From positions 24,673 through 88,672 of the forward strand of contig JAXHNP010000004.1 in the NCBI GenBank assembly GCA_034520365.1: 64,000 nucleotides of DNA, written 5' to 3'. The position numbers were made by a program, and so were the translations under genes. How positions within the stretch are numbered: the first letter of the stretch is position 1; each line of letters opens with the position of its first letter. Source of the DNA: Desulfobacterales bacterium (GTDB taxonomy: Bacteria; Desulfobacterota; Desulfobacteria; Desulfobacterales; Desulfosalsimonadaceae). This document shows, piece after piece, positions 7,543-14,304 of this stretch. Below the pieces are notes generated by a model. It ran no database searches. It was not told where the DNA came from and saw only the letters and a list, made by a program, of their open reading frames with translations.

Positions 7543-8396
7543 TGACTGATGTCAAGACATATGACTGCGATTATGAAAACAAGTGGTGCCCGGGGTGCGG
7601 CAATTTCGGCATCTTAAATGCCATGAAAAAGGCTTTGGCGGAACAGGATCTGCCGCCGGAGCAGTTGCTGATTGTCTCCGGCATCGGTCAGGCCGGCAAA
7701 ACCCCGCATTTTCTGAAATGCAATTATTTCCACGGCCTGCACGGCCGGGCCCTGCCCGTGGCCACCGGCGCCAAGCTCGCCAGCCATGATCTAAATATTC
7801 TGGTCAGCATGGGCGACGGGGACTGCTACGGCGAAGGCGGCAACCACCTGCTCGCCGCCATCCGCAGAAACATCGATGTCACACTTCTGGTGCATAACAA
7901 TATGGTCTACGGGCTTACCAAGGGGCAGGCGTCGCCGACTTCCGTCCACGGGTTTGTCACCAAAGCCCAGCCGCATGGGGTGACCGGCGAGGGTTTGAAT
8001 CCACTGGCCCTGGCCATATCCCAGGGCGCGGGGTTTGTGGCCCGCGGCTACAACGGAAAAATGGATCACTTGAGTTATTTGATCCAGGAAGGGATGCGCT
8101 ACCGGGGCTTTGCCTTGATCGATATCCTGCAGGTCTGCGTGTCTTTTAACCGTGTAAACACCACCGAATTTTACAATAAGCGGGTGTATGAAATGGACGC
8201 GTCCGAATATCCGAGGGATGACTGGCACCAGGCCCTTGAAAACACTCAGATTTGGGGCGATCGGATCCCAATCGGCATTTTTTACCAAAAAGAGACCGAA
8301 TCCTTTACGGACCGGCTGCCGGAATTGAAATCCGGGCCGCTTCTGGATCGCCCCCGTGATGCGGGGAGAGTGCAGGGGGTGATTTCCGGTGCGTAA
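7542..8396 (+). CDS. korB: 2-oxoacid:ferredoxin oxidoreductase, beta subunit (TPP-binding)
   Basis: A 284-residue protein. Near the N-terminus W-C-P-G-C-G-N-F-G is the start typical of this subunit, with Cys residues that help hold the Fe-S cluster. The thiamine diphosphate motif GDGDCYGEGGNHLLAA followed by LLVHNNMVYGLTKGQASPT (the G-D-G ... N-N pattern) is intact. It completes the enzyme begun by korA, with which it overlaps by one base. A strong terminator follows at 8405-8444. Confidence 0.92.
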   Translation: MTDVKTYDCDYENKWCPGCGNFGILNAMKKALAEQDLPPEQLLIVSGIGQAGKTPHFLKCNYFHGLHGRALPVATGAKLASHDLNILVSMGDGDCYGEGGNHLLAAIRRNIDVTLLVHNNMVYGLTKGQASPTSVHGFVTKAQPHGVTGEGLNPLALAISQGAGFVARGYNGKMDHLSYLIQEGMRYRGFALIDILQVCVSFNRVNTTEFYNKRVYEMDASEYPRDDWHQALENTQIWGDRIPIGIFYQKETESFTDRLPELKSGPLLDRPRDAGRVQGVISGA

Positions 8397-8404
8397 AAAA
8401 AAGA

Positions 8405-8444
8405 AAAAGCCCTGTGCGTCCAAAATTGGAAGCACAGGGCTTTT
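8405..8444. terminator. Bidirectional intrinsic terminator after korB
   Basis: AAAAGCCCTGTGC (8405-8417) and GCACAGGGCTTTT (8432-8444) form a perfect 13-bp stem with T-runs on both strands. It ends the korAB transcript and, on the minus strand, the RRM gene transcript. Confidence 0.9.
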
Positions 8445-8476
8445 AAACCGTTCAGCAGATGCTGCTGGTTTCTAAA

Positions 8477-8761
8477 TCAGAAGTTCCGCCGCCTGGAGTT
8501 GCGTTTGGGCTTTTTTTTGCCGCCCGGGTCCGCGGGATTGACTTTGATGGTAAACCCGTCCAAGCGGCTGCCATTCAAGGCTTTAATGGCCTGATCGGCT
8601 TCCGAATTGCTTGGCATTTCCAGAAATCCGAAGCCTTTAGACCGGCCGCTGTGACGGTCCTTGATGATTTTTACATTCTCGACTTCGCCGAATTCATCAA
8701 ACAGGGATTTCAGGGCATCTTCCGTGGTGCCATAGGATAAGTTGCCGATATAAATATTCAT
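8477..8761 (-). CDS. RRM-type RNA-binding protein
   Basis: A 94-residue protein starting MNIYIGNLSYGTTEDALKSL, preceded by AAGGAG. RNP2 (IYIGNL) and RNP1 (SKGFGFLEM) are both present with their aromatic residues, so the single RNA-recognition motif is complete (residues 1-76). A short basic tail (GGKKKPKRNSRRRN) follows. Such small RRM proteins are common in cyanobacteria and Desulfobacterota and are thought to act as RNA chaperones. It follows the cold-shock gene on the same strand, a functional match, but the terminator between them suggests it has its own promoter. Confidence 0.92.
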   Translation of the reverse strand: MNIYIGNLSYGTTEDALKSLFDEFGEVENVKIIKDRHSGRSKGFGFLEMPSNSEADQAIKALNGSRLDGFTIKVNPADPGGKKKPKRNSRRRNF

Positions 8762-8874
8762 ACAAAACTCCTTGCCTCTTTCCGAGGCGAATGGCGATAT
8801 CGCTGCAAGCAAATGACCGCGGCCATTTGCGCAAATTGCTGCTTTGTGTGGGGCTGGAAATGTGACCGGATAAG

Positions 8875-8912
8875 TAAAAGGGCATGCCGCTGTTTGCCAG
8901 CGGCATGCCCTT
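8875..8912 (-). terminator. Intrinsic terminator of the cold-shock gene
   Basis: On the minus strand AAGGGCATGCCGCTG and CAGCGGCATGCCCTT form a perfect 15-bp stem with a 5-nt loop, followed by a short T-run (CTTTTACTT). It lies about 20 bp after the cold-shock stop codon. Confidence 0.85.
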
Positions 8913-8932
8913 CTTAACAGGAAAATTAGAAT

Positions 8933-9133
8933 TTAGCTGACAGTGACGTTGACCGCAGCTGGACCTTTTTGCCCCTGCTCGATGTCAAAGGTCACTTTGT
9001 CGCCTTCGTTCAGGCTTTTAAAGCCGGTCGCGTTGATTGCTGAATGGTGAACAAAGACATCGGGCCCGTCTTCCTGCTCGATGAAGCCGAACCCTTTTTG
9101 ATCGTTAAACCACTTAACTGTTCCGTTGGCCAT
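8933..9133 (-). CDS. cspA: Cold-shock domain protein
   Basis: A 66-residue CspA-type protein, essentially one OB-fold: [20 protein letters not shown] (RNP1-like KGFGFI) and DVFVHHSA (RNP2-like VFVHH), then [20 protein letters not shown]. The ATG at 9133 follows AAGGAGGATGTG. The protein binds single-stranded RNA and DNA and works as an RNA chaperone. Its leader contains a terminator-like hairpin (9214-9245) that could control expression. It is followed by its own terminator. Confidence 0.95.
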   Translation of the reverse strand: MANGTVKWFNDQKGFGFIEQEDGPDVFVHHSAINATGFKSLNEGDKVTFDIEQGQKGPAAVNVTVS

Positions 9134-9213
9134 GAAACACATCCTCCTTTCTATAAAATGCTCAAATTTTTATTCTGGAGGATGTCACATACTGAAAAGA
9201 TATGTTCCTTCAG

Positions 9214-9245
9214 AAAAAAACCGCCCCGCCAATTGCCCGCGGGGC
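9214..9245 (-). terminator. Terminator-like hairpin in the cold-shock gene leader
   Basis: On the minus strand GCCCCGC (9239-9245) pairs with GCGGGGC (9223-9229) across a 9-nt loop and is followed by GG and seven T. It lies about 80 bp upstream of the cold-shock ATG, with no minus-strand gene to its right until 10007, so it is either an attenuator in the leader or the end of a short RNA. Confidence 0.6.
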
Positions 9246-9262
9246 CTGACTGAGTTCAACCT

Positions 9263-9290
9263 ACAATAACATATTTCAGAATGAAAGCAA
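9263..9290 (-). promoter_or_regulatory. Possible promoter of the cold-shock gene leader
   Basis: On the minus strand TTGCTT (9285-9290) and TATTGT (9263-9268) are spaced by 16 bp. A transcript from here would meet the hairpin at 9214-9245 within about 40 nt. This accounts for part of the 9134-9458 gap; the rest of that gap shows nothing else. Confidence 0.35.
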
Positions 9291-9458
9291 GATAATAATT
9301 AGGGCTTTCATGAAAAAATCATTGCTTTAGTAGATCTGCCATTTTTACCTCCCCGGTTAAATGGTTTTAAGCTTTTCCGTATGCATTTTAACCTATTGAT
9401 TCATGATCGAAAATGATAAAAAAAAGGAATGAATTTAAAAAGGCAGGGGATAAACCAT

Positions 9459-9974
9459 ATGATCATTATCGATTTCGAGGCCTCCAGCCTGCTGAAAAAT
9501 TCTTACCCCATTGAGGTGGCCTGGGGGGATGGGCCGGATTCCATTAAATCCTTTCTGCTGAATCCGGATTACATGGCCGGCTGGACGGACTGGAACCCTC
9601 AAAGCTATGAATTCCATGGTATCACGCGGGAGGAGCTGCGGCGAAACGGGATGGATCCCCGGCAGGTGGCCGCGCAGATGGTTGAAGCGCTTTCCGGCCG
9701 GGATGTCTACTCTGATGAGCCGAAATATGATACCCGCTGGAAGAACCGCCTGCTCTCGGATTCCGGATATGATCCGTCAGTGATCCGCATCCAGGATTTA
9801 AATGTCTATCTAAAGCACATGATCAATGCCGCGGCCCACTGCCAAACTTACAACGAATTCGTCTGCTCATTTGAGTGCTGCGAAACCCGGCAGCACCGGG
9901 CCGGGGTGGATGTCTACTGGCTGTTTAAGCTTATGGAATATATTGAGGAAAATATCTGCAGGAATTCGCCTTGA
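9459..9974 (+). CDS. DEDD-type 3'-5' exonuclease-like protein
   Basis: A 171-residue protein. The start MIIIDFEASSLLKNSYPIEV is exonuclease motif I (D-x-E); an alternative ATG at 9429 has poor spacing to its ribosome site. Motif II is plausibly SDEPKYDTRW (the D of Y-D), and motif III is the HRAGVDVYW segment with the His and Asp of the DEDDh family. Size and motifs fit the RNase T / DnaQ exonuclease superfamily, which removes 3' nucleotides from DNA or RNA with two metal ions. No polymerase or helicase domain is attached. The in vivo substrate is unknown. Confidence 0.75.
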   Translation: MIIIDFEASSLLKNSYPIEVAWGDGPDSIKSFLLNPDYMAGWTDWNPQSYEFHGITREELRRNGMDPRQVAAQMVEALSGRDVYSDEPKYDTRWKNRLLSDSGYDPSVIRIQDLNVYLKHMINAAAHCQTYNEFVCSFECCETRQHRAGVDVYWLFKLMEYIEENICRNSP

Positions 9975-10006
9975 GGTTCTGCGAAGCCGTCAAACCTGGC
10001 GGAAGG

Positions 10007-10633
10007 TCATGAACGGCCCAGCACGCGGTCCAGTTCGGCCAGGGCCTGTTCCGCGGAGGCGACCTTAATGGTGGTCATCCCCATCTGCCGGGCGGGTTTC
10101 AGGTTTCTGCCGATGTCATCCAGAAAAACGGCGGCTTCGGCCCGCACACCCAGTTCCCGGAGCACCATTTCGTAGATATTCGGATCCGGTTTGGCCACGC
10201 CGGCCCGGCTTGATTCAATAAATACATCGAATTCGGCTTTAAGCATCTCCAGGCCGGTGGAGGTTTTGCCATCATCCATAAGCCAGTTGTTAGTTAGCGC
10301 GGCCAAGAGATACCCGGATTTGCGAAGCTGCCGGACGGCCTTTAGCATTTCGGGCCTCACATTGGCAAAATTATTTACCGCAGCCATTAGCTTGCGGCTG
10401 GAAATATCTGCGCCGGCATTGCGGATTTCTGCGTCAAATGCGTCAAAAAACGCATCCAGGGTGAGTTCCCCACGTTCCAGGCGCGCCCAGGGGCCATCCT
10501 GGCCGCTTTCCACAATCAGGCGGTTTAAAAAGTTTTCCGGCAGTCCGTGCGCTTTTTCAAACGCGGCAAAAATTTCCATGGGCGAGTCGAGAATCACCCC
10601 GCCCAGATCAAAAATAACGGCTTTGATTGGCAT
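10007..10633 (-). CDS. HAD-family hydrolase (phosphatase-like)
   Basis: A 208-residue protein. Motif I is AVIFDLGGVILDSP (the usual second Asp is replaced by Gly in D-x-G, as in the epoxide hydrolase N-terminal-like branch), motif II is LAALTNNW, motif III the Lys region around GVAKPDP, and motif IV is AVFLDDIGRNLKPARQMGM. The cap is the small helical type of subfamily I. The pattern FDLGGV with LTNNW is close to the phosphatase domain of soluble epoxide hydrolase-like and YihX-like proteins. The ATG at 10633 has AAGGTG upstream; a GTG at 10645 is less likely. The substrate is unknown. It stands alone, convergent with the exonuclease gene. Confidence 0.88.
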   Translation of the reverse strand: MPIKAVIFDLGGVILDSPMEIFAAFEKAHGLPENFLNRLIVESGQDGPWARLERGELTLDAFFDAFDAEIRNAGADISSRKLMAAVNNFANVRPEMLKAVRQLRKSGYLLAALTNNWLMDDGKTSTGLEMLKAEFDVFIESSRAGVAKPDPNIYEMVLRELGVRAEAAVFLDDIGRNLKPARQMGMTTIKVASAEQALAELDRVLGRS

Positions 10634-10745
10634 ATAAATGCACACCTTGGGTTTAAAACGGATTGACGGTCTTGTTTCAAATGTGGCTCAAGCATTCATA
10701 GCCGATTCGCCCGCCATTTGCAACCGGAGCTTAAGTTCGATCCAA

Positions 10746-10852
10746 GGTAAATTTGTTCTGTCTTTTTTAGGCAGGCACGGTGGCCTGCCCTACGGCGACA
10801 TGCGTCGTAGAGTCGGCCACCGTGCCGACTGTCTGTCCGTTAACAGGACTGT
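10746..10852 (+). repeat. Structured dispersed repeat, copy 1 (107 bp)
   Basis: This is an about 90% identical reverse complement of 63636-63742. It contains 12-bp arms GGCACGGTGGCC (10774-10785) and GGCCACCGTGCC (10815-10826) with an inner stem CTACG/CGTAG, so it folds into one long hairpin. A short open frame across it is shared with copy 2 but has no ribosome site and is best read as a by-product of the repeat. Confidence 0.85.
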
Positions 10853-10950
10853 GGTGATGGGCTTTGCGGTTAGAACAAATTAGCCGTGAAGTTCGATCGC
10901 CGGCGGAGTTTTGGAAAGGGCAGCCTTTTCAGAAAGTAAAATTTGAGTCG

Positions 10951-10986
10951 TCTTACTCTTAATCTTAATCTTACTCTTACTCTAAA
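10951..10986 (+). repeat. Hexamer tandem array TCTTAM
   Basis: Six consecutive units (TCTTAC, TCTTAA, TCTTAA, TCTTAC, TCTTAC, TCTAAA). Positions 10957-10977 are the exact reverse complement of 11170-11190, so the two arrays form an inverted pair around about 190 bp of AT-rich DNA that holds no gene. This repeat, together with copy 1 of the 107-bp repeat, is the main content of the 10634-11197 gap. Confidence 0.8.
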
Positions 10987-11169
10987 CAAAAGACTGCCCG
11001 GCAAGGCCTGTTTTTAATGCACAAAATTATTTCTTCCTGTATGATTTTGGTGATAAAGTGCGCAATATTCGGATCTTGGGGCAAGTGTCGATTTTTTTTT
11101 AAACACTTAGGCGCATGATCGCGCAACCACTTAAAATATTAAATTTATTATTAAATATAGTCCTGATGC

Positions 11170-11190
11170 AGAGTAAGATTAAGATTAAGA
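11170..11190 (+). repeat. Inverted partner of the hexamer array
   Basis: Units GTAAGA, TTAAGA, TTAAGA; 21 bp exactly complementary to 10957-10977. It ends 7 bp before the ATG of the MaoC-like gene, so it occupies that gene's ribosome-binding region. Confidence 0.8.
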
Positions 11191-11197
11191 CGGAATT

Positions 11198-11656
11198 ATG
11201 GGATCAAGGGGCATGACGCATATTCGCAGAAAAGCCATTGATGGATTGGCTGCCGGCGACCGGTTTTCCATTACACGAACCTTCACTGAGGATGATGTTA
11301 AGCGGTTTGCTGACATCACCCGGGACTACAATCCGGTCCATTTTGATAACCGGTTCACCACGGTCAAGGGCTACAATGGGCCGGTCTGCCACGGCCTGCT
11401 GGTGGCGGCCATGATCTCGGAAATCGGCGGACAGATCGGGTGGCTCGCCTCGGAGATGCGGTTTAACTACAAAAAGCCGGTCTATTTCGGCGATACCATA
11501 ACCTGTGATTTCGAGATAACCGATGTTGACGAGAAGGGCCGGGCAAGAGCCACCGCCGAATACACCAATCAGAATGGTGTGGTCGTGATTCAGGGTGTCT
11601 TAAAAGGCATTCTGCCGGGCGGGCCAGAAAGGGAGATCATGCAAAGCCTGGTATAG
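11198..11656 (+). CDS. MaoC-like hotdog-fold dehydratase (enoyl-CoA hydratase type)
   Basis: A 152-residue single hotdog domain. The catalytic block FADITRDYNPVHFDNRFTT holds the D-x4-H pair of R-specific enoyl-CoA hydratases, and GPVCHGLLVAAMISEIGGQI is the second conserved block. It probably adds water to 2-enoyl-CoA or removes it from an R-3-hydroxyacyl-CoA. The start could be the ATG at 11198 or the one at 11213 (MTHIRRKAIDGL); neither has an ideal ribosome site, since AAGGGG sits only one base before the second. The gene is alone, 12 bp from the end of convergent typA. Confidence 0.88.
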   Translation: MGSRGMTHIRRKAIDGLAAGDRFSITRTFTEDDVKRFADITRDYNPVHFDNRFTTVKGYNGPVCHGLLVAAMISEIGGQIGWLASEMRFNYKKPVYFGDTITCDFEITDVDEKGRARATAEYTNQNGVVVIQGVLKGILPGGPEREIMQSLV

Positions 11657-11668
11657 TTTGCATACAAC

Positions 11669-13492
11669 TCAGGCCGAACGGCTGAGGCGCTCACGCCTTT
11701 GCCCCGCCGGCAGCACCGTTTTACGGATTCGGATCGATTTTGGCGTAATTTCGACCAATTCATCATCACGGATAAAATTGATGGCCCGCTCAATGGTCAT
11801 CGGCCTGACGGGGGTTAGAATGACCGCGTCATCTTTTCCGGCCGCCCGCACGTTGCTCAGCTTTTTCTCTTTGCAGGGATTGACGTTGACATCCACCTCG
11901 CGGTTGTGCTCGCCAATTACCATGCCTTCATAGCAGGCTGTTCCGGGCGTTATGAAAAGCTCGCCGCGCGCCTCGAGATTAAACAGGGCAAACGGCACCG
12001 CATATCCCTGCCTGTCAGCAACCAGCGAGCCGGTAAACCGGCTGAGAAAATCGCCCCGGTATTCATCGTATCCGGCAAAGTTTGAATTAAGGATCCCCGT
12101 TCCCTTGGTATCGGTGAGAAATTCGTCGCGGTAGCCGATAAGCGCCCTTGCCGGCACCGAGAATTCCATTTGCACTCTGCCTGTGCCGTTATTGATCAGA
12201 TTGATCATTTTGCCTTTACGGATGGATAGCTTTTCGGTCACAATCCCCATGAAGTCCGCCTCGCAATCCACGTACAGATGCTCCACCGGCTCCAGAAGCC
12301 TGCCGTTTTCGTGTTTATAGATGACTTTGGGCCGGCCCACACAGAATTCGAAGTTTTCGCGCCGCATGGTTTCAATCAGGATGGCAAACTGGAATTCACC
12401 CCGGCCCTTAACGGTAAACCGGTCCCGGGTGTCAGTCAACTCAAGCTGGATCGCGACATTCTTAAGTGTCTCCTTGAGAAGGCGCTCCTTTATCTTGGCC
12501 GCCTGAACGTATTTCCCTTCTTTGCCGCTAAACGGCGAGTCACTGATGGTAAATTCCATGGATATGGTCGGCTCATCCACGTTAATCCGGGCAAGCGCCT
12601 TGGGCGAGGCATCGGTGCAGATGGTGTCTCCGATTTCCACATCTTCAATGCCGGAGAGGATAATAATGTCGCCCGGTTCTGCCGATTCGACCGGCCGCAG
12701 GGAGGTGCCCTGGTAGGTCTGGAGCTTGGATACCTTGAGCGGGATCTGGCGGTTCTCCTTGTTGATGCATATCAGGCTGTCCCGGGATTTCACGTGGCCG
12801 TTGGTGACCTTGCCAACCGCCAGGCGGCCCAGGTAGTCCGAATAGCCGAGATCCGCCACCAGCATCTGGAAGGGCTCCTTTAAATCATAGACCGGGGCCG
12901 GGATTTCTTCAAGGATTGTGTCAAAAAGAACATGGAGGTTGTCGCTTTTCTCGTCCAGTTCCTTTTTAACAATGCCGTCTCTGCCGATGGCATAGAGGTA
13001 GGGAAAATCAAGCTGTTCGTCGGTTGCCCCGAGATCGATAAACAGGTCATATATTTCATCAAGCACCGCCTCCGGGCGCGCATCTTTTCTGTCGATCTTG
13101 TTGATCAGCACAATCATGTTAAGCCCGGCTTCCAGGGTTTTTTTCAGCACAAAGCGGGTTTGCGGCAGCGGGCCTTCCGCAGCGTCCACCAGCAAAAGGG
13201 CGCCGTCGGCCATGGAAAGGGCGCGCTCTACCTCGCCGCCGAAGTCTGCGTGGCCCGGGGTGTCGATCATGTTGATGGTGATCCCGTGCCAGGCCACAGA
13301 GCAGTTTTTGGCGGCAATGGTGATGCCGCGTTCCCGTTCGAGGTCCATGTTGTCCATGATCCGCTCGTCAACCTCCTGGCCGTCCCGGAAAAGGCCGCTC
13401 TGGCGAAACATGGCATCCACCAGGGTGGTTTTGCCGTGATCCACGTGGGCGATAATGGCGATATTTCTTAATCGGGCATTTTCTTTCTTCAA
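11669..13492 (-). CDS. typA: Ribosome-associated GTPase TypA/BipA
   Basis: A 607-residue translational GTPase of normal length. The start codon is TTG (13490-13492), preceded by AAGGAAAAAAGTA; the next residues KKENARLRNIAIIAHVDHGKTT match the usual TypA beginning. G1 is AHVDHGKTT, G2 includes RERGITI, G3 DTPGHADF, G4 NKID. The elongation-factor-like domains II, III and V follow, then the BipA-specific C-terminal domain (GYDEYRGDFLSRFTGSL, ITPGTACYEGMVIG). TypA works in ribosome assembly and stress or low-temperature growth. Confidence 0.97.
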   Translation of the reverse strand: MKKENARLRNIAIIAHVDHGKTTLVDAMFRQSGLFRDGQEVDERIMDNMDLERERGITIAAKNCSVAWHGITINMIDTPGHADFGGEVERALSMADGALLLVDAAEGPLPQTRFVLKKTLEAGLNMIVLINKIDRKDARPEAVLDEIYDLFIDLGATDEQLDFPYLYAIGRDGIVKKELDEKSDNLHVLFDTILEEIPAPVYDLKEPFQMLVADLGYSDYLGRLAVGKVTNGHVKSRDSLICINKENRQIPLKVSKLQTYQGTSLRPVESAEPGDIIILSGIEDVEIGDTICTDASPKALARINVDEPTISMEFTISDSPFSGKEGKYVQAAKIKERLLKETLKNVAIQLELTDTRDRFTVKGRGEFQFAILIETMRRENFEFCVGRPKVIYKHENGRLLEPVEHLYVDCEADFMGIVTEKLSIRKGKMINLINNGTGRVQMEFSVPARALIGYRDEFLTDTKGTGILNSNFAGYDEYRGDFLSRFTGSLVADRQGYAVPFALFNLEARGELFITPGTACYEGMVIGEHNREVDVNVNPCKEKKLSNVRAAGKDDAVILTPVRPMTIERAINFIRDDELVEITPKSIRIRKTVLPAGQRRERLSRSA

Positions 13493-13774
13493 TACTTTTT
13501 TCCTTGCAAATAATTTTCTACTGAAAGTCTGGGTGATAGCTGATTGAAGGGAGGAATATAACCCTTTTTTAATTTAAGACAAGGGGTTTTTTGAATCGTC
13601 TATCGTTTAATCTAAAAAATGGGGAAACAACAGCAATTCCCGGTGCTAAATTAAAGATTTAGTATTTTTTAATTCTGAAGGACCTTGATCGAAATTTATT
13701 GGAAAATTACAAAATCCCGGGCTGTTCGCTCGCCTGAAGAAGGCAAACAGTAGGTTAATAAGTGCATCAAAAAA

Positions 13775-14263
13775 TTAAACGCCGCCTTTAACAGTGGTGG
13801 GCCGCACCATGAATACCGGCACGCTTGCCGAGCGAAAAACTTTATCTGCCACGCTGCCCATTATCCAGCGTTTTATTCCGGAATATCCGTGGGTTGCCAT
13901 AATAATAAGGTCGATATCGTTTGAGTCAGCATAATCGGCCAGGCTGTCTGCCGCGTTCCCGATCAAAACCTCCGTATGCATCGCGGTTCCTTTATGCTCG
14001 AGATGATCGGAGACTTTGTTCAGGTAGTTTTTGGCTGAAGTCTTTCCCTGTCGTTCTACATCCTTCCAGATTTTCTGGGCCTGGCGGATAAACTCGTCAC
14101 TGAAAGTATTATCATAAATTCTTGGATCGGGTTTAACCGGTTCTATCACACGCACCAAACGCACATCAGTGATACTAAATCCATTGATGAAAGCCTCCAA
14201 ATGGGGCAGCACGCACTCGGCGAGTTCCGAGCCATCCAGCGGAACCATGATTTTTTTATACAT
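13775..14263 (-). CDS. Universal stress protein (UspA family)
   Basis: A 162-residue single-domain Usp: start [20 protein letters not shown], and the ATP-binding end [20 protein letters not shown] then [10 protein letters not shown] with the G-x2-G-x9-G-S/T pattern, so it is of the ATP-binding type. GGAGGCGAGAAAA precedes the ATG. It lies 41 bp upstream of the lytic transglycosylase-family gene's stop codon, in other words downstream of that gene on the same strand. Stress partner and signal are unknown. The 280 bp between it and typA show no gene. Confidence 0.93.
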   Translation of the reverse strand: MYKKIMVPLDGSELAECVLPHLEAFINGFSITDVRLVRVIEPVKPDPRIYDNTFSDEFIRQAQKIWKDVERQGKTSAKNYLNKVSDHLEHKGTAMHTEVLIGNAADSLADYADSNDIDLIIMATHGYSGIKRWIMGSVADKVFRSASVPVFMVRPTTVKGGV

Positions 14264-14304
14264 TTTTCTCGCCTCCTTTTTGGTTTAATAAAAACTTCCG
14301 ATTA

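Noticed and set aside
10638..10883. Open frame across the 107-bp repeat (LGRHGGLPYGDMRRRVGHRAD)
   Set aside because: A similar frame occurs in copy 2 (63526-63735), but it has no ribosome site, overlaps structured repeat and its likeness is explained by the DNA repeat itself.
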